Source: Pseudotamlana agarivorans
GTDB taxonomy: Bacteria; Bacteroidota; Bacteroidia; Flavobacteriales; Flavobacteriaceae
Length of the DNA stretch: 64,000 nt
Direction of reading: 5' to 3'
NCBI RefSeq assembly: GCF_001642835.1
Contig: NZ_LXEI01000009.1
Coordinates: 124,001-188,000 of the forward strand
In this document: piece by piece, positions 37,203 to 46,034 of the stretch
How the letters are laid out: every line of letters starts with the position of its first letter
Position numbering within the stretch: the stretch's first letter is position 1
Translations under genes and position numbers: made by a program
The notes under the pieces: generated by a model
The model's database searches: none
Seen by the model: the letters and a program-made list of their open reading frames with translations, nothing else
Told to the model about the DNA's origin: nothing

Positions 37203-38726
37203 TTAATTAATAATGATATTCAACATCTTTTCGGTTGCTATTATCGCTGAAACCGTTTGATCTGAATCTAAACCTCTGGTTTTAAACTCCTTTTCGGTGT
37301 TTTTCCAAGTAATGATGGTTTCACATAAGGCATCCGAACGACTTCCTGGTGGAATTCTCACAGCATAATCGATTAAATCCGGTAAAACCATTAAGCGCTC
37401 GTTTTTGAATATACTTTTAATAGCATTCATAAAAGCATCAAATTGTCCGTCGCCCTGTGCATTCTCTTCAAAAGTTTCACCTTCTATAGTAATGGAAACT
37501 GATGTTGTAGGCTTCAGCCCTTTTGAATGGGTTAACACATAAGTATTAACCTTTACTTTTTCCTCATATGTTCTATCTAAAACATCGGAAATAATGTATG
37601 GTAAATCCTCCTTGGTAACCACTTGCTTTTTGTCACCCAACTCAATAATACGTTGGGTCACCTTTTTTAAATCTTCATCGTTAAGCTGAAGTCCGAGTTC
37701 CTGTAAATTCTTTTGAATATTAGCTTTACCAGATGATTTCCCTAATGCATACTTACGAGTTCTGCCGAAACGTTCTGGCATTAAATCGCTAAAATAGAGA
37801 TTGTTTTTACTATCACCATCGGCATGAATGCCAGCAGTTTGCGTAAAAACATTCGCTCCAATTATAGGCTTATTAGAAGGAATAACTAATCCTGAAAAGT
37901 TTTCTACCAATTTACTAACCGTGTATAACATCTTCTCATTAACACCAATTTTAAGGTGCGGCATAAAATCGTTAATTACAGCAATGGTACTGGACATCGG
38001 GGCATTTCCAGCACGTTCACCCATACCATTTACGGTAAGATGCAATCCATCGGCGCCAGCATTTAAACCAGCCATAACATTGGCTACTCCTAAATCATAA
38101 TCATTATGAGCATGGAAATCAAAATGCATTTTAGGATATGCTTCTTTTATTTCTTTAATGAAATTAAACGATTCTTCGGGCGTTAATATACCTAAAGTAT
38201 CAGGAAGCATAATTCGTGTTACAGCTTGTGAGGATAAAAAGTCTAAAAACTCATAAACATAAGCTTTTGAATTTCGCATACCATTACTCCAATCTTCTAA
38301 ATATACATTAGTAATGATACCGTGCTTTTGAGCAAGCTCAATATTTTCTTTTATTTCCTCAAAGTGTTGATTTGGAGTTTTTTTAAGTTGGTGAGTTAAA
38401 TGATTTAATGAACCTTTAGTAAGTAGGTTCTGCACCTTAGCACCAGCCTCAAGCATCCAGTTTATAGAAACACCTTTATCAACAAACGTTAAAACTTCTA
38501 CCGCTGACAAATGATTATTTTCTGCTGCCCATTTCGTGACATCTTTTACCGCTTGAAGCTCGCCTTCAGAAACACGTGCCGAAGCAATTTCAATACGATC
38601 CACTTTTAATTCTTCAAGTAAAAGCTTTGCGATTGTCAACTTCTCAGAAGCAGAAAACGACACACTCGAGGTTTGTTCACCATCGCGTAATGTCGTATCC
38701 ATTATTTCTATTTTTCTAAAACTCAT
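37203..38726 (-). CDS. Citramalate synthase-like enzyme (LeuA/CimA family)
   Basis: A 507-residue enzyme of the DRE-TIM metallolyase family. The catalytic barrel has MDTTLRDGEQTSSVSF and the metal-binding HAHNDYDLGVAN, and a C-terminal LeuA-dimer regulatory domain starts near residue 390. The segments DRIEIASARVSEGE, NVYLEDWSNGMRNS and QTAGIHADGD strongly recall Leptospira CimA from memory. Unlike E. coli-type LeuA, this would condense pyruvate, not 2-oxoisovalerate, with acetyl-CoA. An isopropylmalate synthase role cannot be excluded. It starts 3 nt after leuD. Confidence 0.85.
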   Translation of the reverse strand: MSFRKIEIMDTTLRDGEQTSSVSFSASEKLTIAKLLLEELKVDRIEIASARVSEGELQAVKDVTKWAAENNHLSAVEVLTFVDKGVSINWMLEAGAKVQNLLTKGSLNHLTHQLKKTPNQHFEEIKENIELAQKHGIITNVYLEDWSNGMRNSKAYVYEFLDFLSSQAVTRIMLPDTLGILTPEESFNFIKEIKEAYPKMHFDFHAHNDYDLGVANVMAGLNAGADGLHLTVNGMGERAGNAPMSSTIAVINDFMPHLKIGVNEKMLYTVSKLVENFSGLVIPSNKPIIGANVFTQTAGIHADGDSKNNLYFSDLMPERFGRTRKYALGKSSGKANIQKNLQELGLQLNDEDLKKVTQRIIELGDKKQVVTKEDLPYIISDVLDRTYEEKVKVNTYVLTHSKGLKPTTSVSITIEGETFEENAQGDGQFDAFMNAIKSIFKNERLMVLPDLIDYAVRIPPGSRSDALCETIITWKNTEKEFKTRGLDSDQTVSAIIATEKMLNIIIN

Positions 38727-38729
38727 GCT

Positions 38730-39326
38730 TTAGAAAGGGCGTGTTTCAGTAAAACTTTCGATTTCACTTTTCATGCTCTGTAAGTAATCAATATCATCAA
38801 AACCATTTAACATGTTACCTTTTTTGTAACCATTAATATCAAATGATTCTTGTGTACCAGATGATGGTAATGTAATTGTTTGAGCCTCTAAATCGATTAC
38901 TAGTTCCGTTTTAGGATCTTCGTAAACCGCTTCAAAAATTTCATTCAAAAATTCTGGAGAAATTTGAACTGGTAATACACCAATGTTCAAACAGTTATTT
39001 TTAAAGATATCTGCGAAGAAACTAGATACTACGCAACGAAATCCGTAATCATAAACCGCCCATGCAGCGTGCTCTCTTGAAGACCCAGAACCAAAGTTCT
39101 TTCCTCCTAAAAGGATTTTACCACTGTAAATAGGGTTGTTTAAAACGAAATCTTCTTTTGGTGTATCATCACCATTGTATCTCCAGTCACGGAATAAGTT
39201 ATCACCAAAACCATCACGAGTTGTAGCTTTTAAAAAACGTGCTGGTATAATTTGATCAGTATCTACGTTCTCGATTGGTAATGGAACTGCAGTACTGGTT
39301 AATTTTGTAAATTTATCGTAAGCCAT
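38730..39326 (-). CDS. leuD: 3-isopropylmalate dehydratase small subunit
   Basis: A 198-residue swivel-domain subunit that partners LeuC to isomerise 2- to 3-isopropylmalate. The motifs NVDTDQIIPARFLK and LGGKNFGSGSSREHA are diagnostic. The latter carries the residues that contact the substrate. It is the second gene of the operon, 3 nt ahead of the synthase gene. The pair also serves the citramalate to methylmalate step in bacteria using that route. Confidence 0.97.
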   Translation of the reverse strand: MAYDKFTKLTSTAVPLPIENVDTDQIIPARFLKATTRDGFGDNLFRDWRYNGDDTPKEDFVLNNPIYSGKILLGGKNFGSGSSREHAAWAVYDYGFRCVVSSFFADIFKNNCLNIGVLPVQISPEFLNEIFEAVYEDPKTELVIDLEAQTITLPSSGTQESFDINGYKKGNMLNGFDDIDYLQSMKSEIESFTETRPF

Positions 39327-39411
39327 TTTTTCAAGTTAAAAGTGAAAAGTTAAAAGAGAAAGGTTTTGAATCCTTTACATTATTTTTCAACCTTTCATTG
39401 TTAATTATTAA
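39327..39411. repeat. repeat-rich leuC-leuD junction
   Basis: The 85-base junction contains short direct repeats (AAGTTAAAAG and variants) and imperfect complementary segments: AAGGTTTTGAA near 39360 and TTCAACCTTTC near 39395. It resembles the decorated junctions of the his operon. Confidence 0.45.
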
Positions 39412-40806
39412 TTATAAAAGTTCTCTAGGATCGGTTACAACGCCAGTTACAGCAGCTGCAGCAGCCACTAAAGGACTAGCTAATAAGGTTCTTGATCCAG
39501 GACCTTGACGACCTTCAAAGTTTCTGTTTGATGTACTTACCGCATATTTCCCTGCAGGTACTTTATCATCATTCATCGCTAAACAAGCCGAACAACCTGG
39601 TTCTCTAAGCACAAATCCAGCTTCTTCAAAAATATCTAACAAACCTTCTTCTTTTATTTTGGCTTCAACAATGTGTGAACCTGGTACTAACCAAGCTGTT
39701 ACATTATCGGCCTTTTTTCTTCCTTTTACAATCGATGCAAAAGCACGGAAATCTTCGATACGTCCATTAGTACAAGAACCAATAAATACGTAATCAATTT
39801 TCTTTCCGATCATTTGCTCATCTTCAGCATAACCCATGTAAGCTAAAGACTTATCGTAAGTTGCTTTACCTCCTTCAACAGATTCAGCAGATGGAATGTT
39901 TTTAGAAATACCCATACCCATACCTGGATTCGTTCCGTAGGTAATCATAGGCTCAATATCGCTTGCATCAAAAGTGTATTCTTTATCAAACACAACACCA
40001 TCGTCAGTTTTTAAAGTTTCCCAATACGCCATGGCTTTATCCCAATCAGCTCCTTTAGGAGTCATTGGACGCCCTTTTATATATTCGAAAGTTTTTTCAT
40101 CTGGAGCAATCATACCACCACGGGCACCCATTTCGATAGATAAGTTACAAACCGTCATACGACCTTCCATACTCATATTTTCGAAAACATCACCAGCGTA
40201 CTCAACAAAATATCCAGTAGCACCAGAGGTTGTTAATTGAGAAATAATATAAAGACCAACATCTTTAGGTGTTACCCCTTTGCTTAAAGGTCCGTTGATG
40301 TTGATACGCATTTTTTTAGGCTTAGGCTGCATAATACATTGTGTAGTAAGCACCATTTCTACCTCTGAAGTACCAATACCAAAAGCAATGGCTCCAAAAG
40401 CACCATGAGTTGACGTATGTGAATCTCCACAAACAATAGTTGCTCCTGGAAGTGTAATACCATTTTCTGGCCCTACAACGTGAACAATACCATTATTTTG
40501 GTGTCCAAGCCCCCAGTGACTAATGCCATATTCATTAGCGTTATTTTCTAATGTTTTTAATTGATTAGCAGATAACGGGTCTTCAACAGGTAAATGCTGG
40601 TTAATTGTAGGTGTATTATGATCGGCAACTGCAAAAGTACGCTTTGGATATAATACGGTTAAACCTCTACTCTTTAAACCAACAAAGGCCACAGGACTAG
40701 TTACTTCATGAATTAAATGACGATCGATATACAACACATCTGGACCATCTTCAATTTTTCTTACAACATGGGAATCCCACACTTTGTCAAACAATGATTT
40801 ACTCAT
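39412..40806 (-). CDS. leuC: 3-isopropylmalate dehydratase large subunit
   Basis: A 464-residue aconitase-family subunit holding the [4Fe-4S] cluster. The cluster cysteines lie in [11 protein letters not shown] and [10 protein letters not shown]. The substrate and cluster environment shows [19 protein letters not shown]. It is the first gene of the operon, preceded by a leader region with a Leu/Ile-rich mini-ORF. It forms a heterodimer with LeuD. Confidence 0.97.
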   Translation of the reverse strand: MSKSLFDKVWDSHVVRKIEDGPDVLYIDRHLIHEVTSPVAFVGLKSRGLTVLYPKRTFAVADHNTPTINQHLPVEDPLSANQLKTLENNANEYGISHWGLGHQNNGIVHVVGPENGITLPGATIVCGDSHTSTHGAFGAIAFGIGTSEVEMVLTTQCIMQPKPKKMRININGPLSKGVTPKDVGLYIISQLTTSGATGYFVEYAGDVFENMSMEGRMTVCNLSIEMGARGGMIAPDEKTFEYIKGRPMTPKGADWDKAMAYWETLKTDDGVVFDKEYTFDASDIEPMITYGTNPGMGMGISKNIPSAESVEGGKATYDKSLAYMGYAEDEQMIGKKIDYVFIGSCTNGRIEDFRAFASIVKGRKKADNVTAWLVPGSHIVEAKIKEEGLLDIFEEAGFVLREPGCSACLAMNDDKVPAGKYAVSTSNRNFEGRQGPGSRTLLASPLVAAAAAVTGVVTDPRELL

Positions 40807-40833
40807 AATTTTTTTATTATAATGTATTAAAAC

Positions 40834-40858
40834 GCCTTCAAATCGAATTGATCAAGGC
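40834..40858 (-). terminator. weak hairpin, possible attenuator terminator, ahead of leuC
   Basis: On the minus strand GCCTT pairs with AAGGC, with an ATC/GAT inner pairing, followed by GTTTTAAT. It lies 28 nt before the leuC ATG. The U-tract is short, so termination is uncertain. Confidence 0.3.
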
Positions 40859-40937
40859 ATACCTAGCTTTTTAAGGAATACAAATTTATGTTTTATTACA
40901 ATTATTAAAAACTTAATACCTCTTTGTTATTAAATTT

Positions 40938-40964
40938 TTATAAAATTAACAGTGGATAAGACAT
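40938..40964 (-). CDS. candidate leu operon leader peptide
   Basis: This is an 8-codon ORF, MSYPLLIL, about 130 nt ahead of leuC on the same strand. Three Leu codons and one Ile codon are clustered near its end (CTG TTA ATT TTA). This is what a ribosome-mediated attenuator would use, and Ile fits an operon that may also supply isoleucine. The ORF is short, AT-rich sequence favours Leu and Ile codons by chance, and no clean antiterminator was found. Confidence 0.35.
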   Translation of the reverse strand: MSYPLLIL

Positions 40965-40991
40965 AAACTGCTTTTTTTTCAACAGATTATT

Positions 40992-41020
40992 AAAATTGAT
41001 TGCAATTTTCAATCAATTTT
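40992..41020. terminator. inverted repeat at the end of the thioesterase gene
   Basis: Perfect 11-bp arms AAAATTGATTG and CAATCAATTTT with a 7-nt loop overlap the stop codon of the acyl-CoA thioesterase gene. The position fits a transcription terminator for that gene, but a uridine run is lacking. Confidence 0.5.
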
Positions 41021-41405
41021 ATTGTAACCTATCTTTAACGTATTCCACCTTTGTTTTACCGTGTGGTAAAGGCTTACCGTCGGGTCCAATATTAACCATC
41101 ACTATATTTGAAATCGTAATAATGGTTTCCCTAGTCATCTTATTTCTAACTTCACAACTTAAGGTTAACGAGGCTTTACCAAACTTCACAGGACTAATAC
41201 CAATTTCAATAATATCGCCTTGTTTTGCAGAAGCTCTAAAATCAATTTCACTAATGTATTTAGTTACTACTTTAGGGTTTTCTAATTGAATGATTGTGTA
41301 AAGCGCTGCTTCTTCATCAATCCAATCGAGTAAACGGCCTCCAAATAAGGTTCCATTGGCATTTAAATCTTCTGGTTTAATCCATTTTCTTGTGTGAAAA
41401 TTCAT
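41019..41405 (-). CDS. Acyl-CoA thioesterase (hotdog fold)
   Basis: A 128-residue hotdog-fold protein of the YciA/BACH type. Residues NANGTLFGGRLLDWIDEEAA form the central helix with the catalytic Asp region, followed by strand-rich DFRASAKQGDIIEIG. Such enzymes hydrolyse acyl-CoA thioesters, usually as hexamers in the cytoplasm. It is a single gene upstream of the leu operon on the same strand, separated by a hairpin. Confidence 0.9.
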   Translation of the reverse strand: MNFHTRKWIKPEDLNANGTLFGGRLLDWIDEEAALYTIIQLENPKVVTKYISEIDFRASAKQGDIIEIGISPVKFGKASLTLSCEVRNKMTRETIITISNIVMVNIGPDGKPLPHGKTKVEYVKDRLQ

Positions 41406-41638
41406 ATTATATAATTAAGTATTAAAATTTATTCTTCGTTTTATTCTAAAAATCAATGGTTTATTTTTCTTAAAAACAAAGTCTGACATCACCACGCATA
41501 GCAAGTGAATTCACAGCTTTCCATAAAATTTTTAAAGGTAAGAAATTCTCGAATGTTAATAAACCCGTTAATAATTATAAAGTTAATTTAATATCAAGCG
41601 CTTATTTAATATCTATTTTTAAGTAAAATCTCCAAAAA

Positions 41639-42055
41639 ATGAGCACTAGACAATCAAATCTGACCAACATTCGACCTGAGATTTTAGGCGAGACCATTAA
41701 CGAAAACATGAGTACAGATGAGCGGTTTCAAAATTTAGTTCTGAGACCCATTATAAAACTACAAAATGACTTACTCGTAGAGGTTTTCAAAAATTACATC
41801 AGAAAGCACAAATCTGTTTTTCATGAATTTACTTTAGAAAAGCGCATGGCTTATATAGAAAATGCCATACAAAGAGACATGAAGCTTAGAAATTCAATGA
41901 AAGGTATGATTATCGGACAATTTACTGTTGAAGAATACCTCGTTTATATTGAGAATTCTTCGGCATTAAATAAACGCATGATGAATTTTGTAAAAGAACG
42001 GTTATTAAGTCAGATTCAATTATTTGACAACCCTGAATACCTTAAAGCCGTTTAA
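41639..42055 (+). CDS. Conserved flavobacterial protein of unknown function
   Basis: A 138-residue soluble protein rich in helix-forming residues. It has the recognisable blocks FQNLVLRPIIKLQNDLLVEV and MKGMIIGQFTVEEYLVYIEN. I recall similar short proteins throughout Flavobacteriia, often labelled glyoxalase in databases, but I see no VOC-fold metal motif here. Its stop overlaps the convergent DUF2461 stop by 4 nt. Confidence 0.8.
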   Translation: MSTRQSNLTNIRPEILGETINENMSTDERFQNLVLRPIIKLQNDLLVEVFKNYIRKHKSVFHEFTLEKRMAYIENAIQRDMKLRNSMKGMIIGQFTVEEYLVYIENSSALNKRMMNFVKERLLSQIQLFDNPEYLKAV

Positions 42056-42732
42056 TCTATTACAGAAACACCATTTAAGTCGGTGGTTAAAACATCACTC
42101 ATATATTCAAAATATGGGCGGATTGTTTTAAACGCATGGCTTATATTTTCTAAAAACTGAGCATCCAAAACCTCTTTATCGCAATACTTTTTAACGAATA
42201 AAAATTGCTTTTTCTTAATTAAATCGATGGCTTTATGCGTTTTGCTAAAGCCTTTTGGTGCTGTTTTAACTTCATCACCAACAAGTTCACCCCAAACAGC
42301 TTTAAATGATTTTTCTTCTATGATGTCTCGAATTTCAGAGTCATCCATTTCAAATTCTTTTCTAATTCTTAATAGATCTTCTTTTGCAGGGTCCCAAAAT
42401 CCTGTAGCAATAAAACTTTCGTTATTAGGTTGGATATGCAAATAATAACCACCCCTTAAACGAGGTTTGGCTCTGTGAAATGAACCACCAAAATGTGTTT
42501 TGTAAGGTAATTTATTTTTAGAAAATCGTACATCACGATAAATTCTAAATATTTTTAGTTTATCAATTTCATCATGAGTATTCAGTTGATTTAAAACAGC
42601 ATTATAAAACTCTTTTACTTCACCTTCTATGGCTTTAAACTCCTTTTTATGATCATTAAACCAATCACGGTTGTTATTTTTTTCTAATTTTTTGAAGAAG
42701 TCAAAAACGGAAGGTTGTATTACTAAACTCAT
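42052..42732 (-). CDS. DUF2461 domain-containing protein
   Basis: A 226-residue protein matching the DUF2461 (TIGR02453) family. It has FFKKLEKNNNRDWFNDHKKE at the N-terminus, RIYRDVRFSKNKLPYKTHFG centrally and PNNESFIATGFWDPAKEDL after that. The biochemical role is unknown and no signal peptide is seen. It converges on the 41639-42055 gene with a 4-nt overlap. Confidence 0.9.
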   Translation of the reverse strand: MSLVIQPSVFDFFKKLEKNNNRDWFNDHKKEFKAIEGEVKEFYNAVLNQLNTHDEIDKLKIFRIYRDVRFSKNKLPYKTHFGGSFHRAKPRLRGGYYLHIQPNNESFIATGFWDPAKEDLLRIRKEFEMDDSEIRDIIEEKSFKAVWGELVGDEVKTAPKGFSKTHKAIDLIKKKQFLFVKKYCDKEVLDAQFLENISHAFKTIRPYFEYMSDVLTTDLNGVSVID

Positions 42733-42765
42733 AGAATTTTTAATTTTTAAATCTTTTAAAAATAC

Positions 42766-42793
42766 AAAAAGTCTCGAGTTGCTCGAGACTTTT
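42766..42793 (-). terminator. rho-independent terminator after the small lipoprotein gene
   Basis: A perfect stem, GTCTCGAG/CTCGAGAC with a 3-nt loop, is flanked by A and T runs. It lies downstream of the 42855-43046 gene on the minus strand and upstream of DUF2461. Confidence 0.85.
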
Positions 42794-42854
42794 CTAGTTT
42801 ATTATACATAAAATCACCATGAATTTTTACATGGTATTTATTTGCATATTATTA

Positions 42855-43046
42855 TTAATGTTCTACTTCATCTACAACATCATCCACGGCATCTTCAACA
42901 TCATCTGCGGCATCTTCAAGCGCTTCGCCTGTATCCTCTACAGCTTCTTCAATTTTTTCGCCGGGTGTTTCTTTCTTTTCTCTACAGCTCGTAAATACGG
43001 TTGATACCGTAAATAATAAAGCTAATACTAATATTATTTTCTTCAT
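42855..43046 (-). CDS. Small acidic lipoprotein
   Basis: A 63-residue precursor with a lipoprotein signal (LLFTVSTVFTSC, Cys at residue 21). The mature part is very acidic with a repeating pattern of A, V, D and E (EEAVEDTGEALEDAADDVED, then AVDDVVDEVEH), predicted to form an amphipathic helix like LEA- or YtxH-like stress proteins. The function is unknown. The next gene upstream is a DUF1328 protein, and a strong terminator lies downstream. Confidence 0.85.
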   Translation of the reverse strand: MKKIILVLALLFTVSTVFTSCREKKETPGEKIEEAVEDTGEALEDAADDVEDAVDDVVDEVEH

Positions 43047-43306
43047 AATTTTGAATGTTTATAGTTAATTATTGATTTTAATTTAAAGTTATTCTGCTGC
43101 TAGATTTAAGTCAACCCATTTCACAACAGATCTTTGAAACCATAAATGATTTCAAGACAAAATATACTTTAATACTTTTTATAAATTAATTTGAACAAGG
43201 TGTTTTAAAAGTTAAAATAATAGTCATTCTGTCCTTAACACAAAATCTCACAGTATGAGAGTCTGAAATAAATTTAGACTGACGTATAATCGACTTTTAA
43301 GACCTC

Positions 43307-43468
43307 TTATTTTTTCATCACACCTCTTAACAAAGAGAAGATAAATAGAATGATAAAAATATAGAAGCAAATTTTAGCAATTCCTGCAGAAGCTCCTGCT
43401 ATTCCTCCAAAGCCTAAAACTCCAGCGATTAACGCAATGATAATAAAAGTGATGGTCCAACGTAACAT
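43307..43468 (-). CDS. DUF1328 family small membrane protein
   Basis: A 53-residue protein with the hallmark start [20 protein letters not shown] and a small-residue stretch [12 protein letters not shown], followed by a second hydrophobic segment and the basic end RGVMKK. It is predicted to have two membrane helices. DUF1328 proteins are often induced by envelope or osmotic stress, but no activity is known. The gene was found by direct reading on the minus strand. Confidence 0.9.
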   Translation of the reverse strand: MLRWTITFIIIALIAGVLGFGGIAGASAGIAKICFYIFIILFIFSLLRGVMKK

Positions 43469-43836
43469 AATTTTTGATTTTGATTATAGTTAAAGCTTAC
43501 ACTTGTAGTAAACTTACTCTAATTATTAGAGGTTTTGTAAATGACTAATTAAAAGCATTATACATTAATTTGTATAACCCCTTTTTTTCTACAAAATAAA
43601 GTTAGTAAAATAATCCTTACACTGAAGAACTAATTTTAGCTCATAAAAACAATTTTTAACTCATTTAGCTTAATAAAAGACACAAAATCACATAACACAC
43701 TAATATACAGCAATATAGGTGGTTTACAGAAATCATCCAGAACAAATAGCATAACACTATAAACTGGTAATTTAAGCTCAAAATTCATCAAAAATGATCA
43801 ATGACTATTTGTAAAATTGATTTTTCGAAGTAAAAA
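43469..43836. other. intergenic region between DUF1328 and the TruA-like gene
   Basis: This is a 368-base AT-rich gap. It would hold the promoter of the DUF1328 gene. Apart from a 38-codon minus-strand frame with no family resemblance, I see nothing convincing in it. Confidence 0.55.
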
Positions 43837-44613
43837 TTAAATGAAATCAATTTTATTCAGAATTAAGCCTGAAGCCGGGGCTATATATTCCATTTTTACA
43901 GTACTATCAGGTAATAAACTTACTCGAATATCTTCAAGGCTAAGTTTGCCTTTTCCTAAATCGATAAGTGTTCCCATCATTAATCGAATTTGATTTCGCA
44001 TGAACCCTTTACCCCTAACACGTAAAATGTAAGATTGTTTCGGAAAATAATTGGCGGTATAGATTGTGTTTTCAACCAATTCACAAGTTAGAATTTCTCT
44101 TGTGTAAATACCATTATCGGTTGGTTTGTAGCAATAAGAACGCACATAGTGTTCACCTTCAAAAAGTTTCGCTCCTTCTTTCATCAATTCGATATCCAAA
44201 TCATCTAAAATGGTCGTCATGATTGGTGCACAAAAAGGATGGCACTTTTCTCCGTAGGTGAATAAATATAAATACTCTTTAATTTTAGAGTTGTTAATGA
44301 TATTGAACTTAGCATCAACTTCTCGAATACTTAAAGCTCTAATATCTTGAGGTAAGTTATAATTAAATAATTCAAGAAAAGCCTCCTGATCTTCAATAGG
44401 TTCTTGTAAAAACAATTCAAAAGCTGCACATTCGGCCGAAACCATGGCATCAGTACGCCCAGAACTTAAACTCTTAAAAGGTTTGCCTTCCAGGATATAA
44501 TTTAGGGTTCTATCCACCATAAGGTGTAAGGTTTTCACATCTGGTTGTTTTTGCCATCCGTGAAAACGATATCCTAAATATTGTATATTAAAAACGTAGA
44601 AAAACTTTTTCAA
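43837..44613 (-). CDS. TruA-like tRNA pseudouridine synthase (divergent paralogue)
   Basis: A 258-residue pseudouridine synthase of the TruA family. The catalytic Asp is D55 in SSGRTDAMVSAEC, where canonical TruA has GRTDAGVHA. The second half keeps FMRNQIRLMMGTLIDLGKG. The changed residues after the catalytic Asp suggest a paralogue with a different RNA target. The start is a TTG (44613) with no nearby ATG. It lies 9 nt after hisIE and seems to be the last gene of the his operon. Confidence 0.85.
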   Translation of the reverse strand: MKKFFYVFNIQYLGYRFHGWQKQPDVKTLHLMVDRTLNYILEGKPFKSLSSGRTDAMVSAECAAFELFLQEPIEDQEAFLELFNYNLPQDIRALSIREVDAKFNIINNSKIKEYLYLFTYGEKCHPFCAPIMTTILDDLDIELMKEGAKLFEGEHYVRSYCYKPTDNGIYTREILTCELVENTIYTANYFPKQSYILRVRGKGFMRNQIRLMMGTLIDLGKGKLSLEDIRVSLLPDSTVKMEYIAPASGLILNKIDFI

Positions 44614-44622
44614 ACCTCGGAA

Positions 44623-45216
44623 TTACTTATGTCTTCCTTTTAATTCAGCTTCAATATCTTTAAGGGTAAATCCTTTGGCTTGAAGTAACATGAGGTAGTG
44701 AAATAGCAAATCGGCAGACTCATATAAAAACAATTCATCATTGTTGTCCATCGCTTCAATAACGGTTTCAACAGCCTCCTCTCCTACTTTTTGAGCGACT
44801 TTATTAATTCCTTTATCGAACAAACTGGCTACATAAGATTTTTTAGTATCCTTATTAGCAACACGCTCGGCAATCACATCTTCTAAGGTAGAAAAGAAAC
44901 CATAAGACGATTTATTTTCCTCAGCCCAACAAGTATCTGTCCCTTTATGGCAAGTTGGACCAACTGGATTTACTTGGATTAAAAGCGAATCGTTATCACA
45001 ATCATTTTTTATACTCACAAGGTTTAGGAAGTTTCCACTTTCCTCACCTTTCGTCCATAAACGTTGTTTACTTCTACTAAAAAAAGTAACCTTATTCGTT
45101 TCAATGGTTTTTTGGTATGATTCTTCGTTCATATACCCTAGCATCAACACTTTAGCTGTTGTAACATCTTGAATAATCGCTGGAACGAGTCCGTTTGAGT
45201 CGTATTTAATAGTCAT
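44623..45216 (-). CDS. hisI: Bifunctional phosphoribosyl-AMP cyclohydrolase/phosphoribosyl-ATP pyrophosphatase
   Basis: A 197-residue HisIE fusion that performs steps two and three of histidine synthesis. The HisI half (1-105) has TFFSRSKQRLWTKGEESGN and the metal-binding CDNDSLLIQV and GPTCHKGTDTCW. The HisE half (from about 110) has the KVGEEAVETVIEA helix. Its junction with hisF carries two small hairpins. Often called hisI or hisIE. Confidence 0.96.
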   Translation of the reverse strand: MTIKYDSNGLVPAIIQDVTTAKVLMLGYMNEESYQKTIETNKVTFFSRSKQRLWTKGEESGNFLNLVSIKNDCDNDSLLIQVNPVGPTCHKGTDTCWAEENKSSYGFFSTLEDVIAERVANKDTKKSYVASLFDKGINKVAQKVGEEAVETVIEAMDNNDELFLYESADLLFHYLMLLQAKGFTLKDIEAELKGRHK

Positions 45217-45235
45217 GATAATTTCTTTATGTGAT

Positions 45236-45270
45236 ACTGAAACAAATTCAGTATGACGACCTAAAGTCGT
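45236..45270. repeat. paired small hairpins at the hisF-hisIE junction
   Basis: ACTGAA/TTCAGT (45236-45241, 45247-45252) and ACGAC/GTCGT (45256-45260, 45266-45270) form two adjacent inverted repeats. The second overlaps the hisF stop codon. Confidence 0.6.
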
Positions 45271-46016
45271 ACTTCTATATTATTTTTTTTCAATTCTTCT
45301 TTTAACTGCGGAATGGGTATTTCGCCAAAATGAAACACACTAGCGGCTAAAGCTGCATCCGATTTTCCATCTTTAAAAGTATCTATAAAATGCTGAACAT
45401 TTCCCGCTCCGCCAGATGCAATTATTGGAATATTTAAAGTCTCCGATAATTTAGCTAAAGCTTCATTAGCAAATCCGTTTTTGGTACCATCATGATTCAT
45501 TGAGGTGAATAAAATTTCACCAGCACCACGTTGCTCCACTTCCTTAGCCCATTCGAACAAATCGATTTCTGTTGGAATGCTTCCTCCTGCTAAATGCACT
45601 TTCCACTGCCCTTCTACTTGCTTGGCATCAATGGCAACTACCACACACTGACTTCCAAATTTGTTAGATAATTCATTAACTAATTCCGGTCTTTTAACCG
45701 CCGATGAATTTATAGAAACTTTATCGGCACCACATTGTAAAAGTGCATCGACATGTTCAACTGATGATATACCTCCACCTACGGTAAACGGAATATTAAC
45801 TTGCTCTGCAACACGTAAGACCATATCTAAAGTGGTTCCTCTTCCTTCTAAAGTAGCAGCAATATCTAAAAAAACTAACTCATCAGCCCCTTGTTCGGCA
45901 TATTGTTTAGCTAAAACAACAGGATCTCCAGCATCGCGCAAATCTACAAAATTCACACCTTTTACGGTACGTCCGTTTTTAATATCTAAACAAGGAACAA
46001 TTCTTTTTGTTAACAT
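45261..46016 (-). CDS. hisF: Imidazole glycerol phosphate synthase subunit HisF
   Basis: A 251-residue (beta/alpha)8 cyclase. The catalytic aspartates lie in [11 protein letters not shown] (D11) and VVAIDAKQV (D130). Phosphate-binding loops IPFTVGGGI and IIASGGAG are present. With HisH it converts PRFAR and ammonia to IGP and AICAR. It lies between hisA and hisIE in the operon. Confidence 0.97.
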   Translation of the reverse strand: MLTKRIVPCLDIKNGRTVKGVNFVDLRDAGDPVVLAKQYAEQGADELVFLDIAATLEGRGTTLDMVLRVAEQVNIPFTVGGGISSVEHVDALLQCGADKVSINSSAVKRPELVNELSNKFGSQCVVVAIDAKQVEGQWKVHLAGGSIPTEIDLFEWAKEVEQRGAGEILFTSMNHDGTKNGFANEALAKLSETLNIPIIASGGAGNVQHFIDTFKDGKSDAALAASVFHFGEIPIPQLKEELKKNNIEVRL

Positions 46017-46034
46017 TTAATATCTTTTTTTGAG

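Noticed and set aside
43540-43800. A minus-strand frame of 38 codons (MLFVLDDFCK...) in the gap before the TruA-like gene
   Set aside because: It has no promoter, start context or recognisable family, and short frames are expected by chance in AT-rich DNA.
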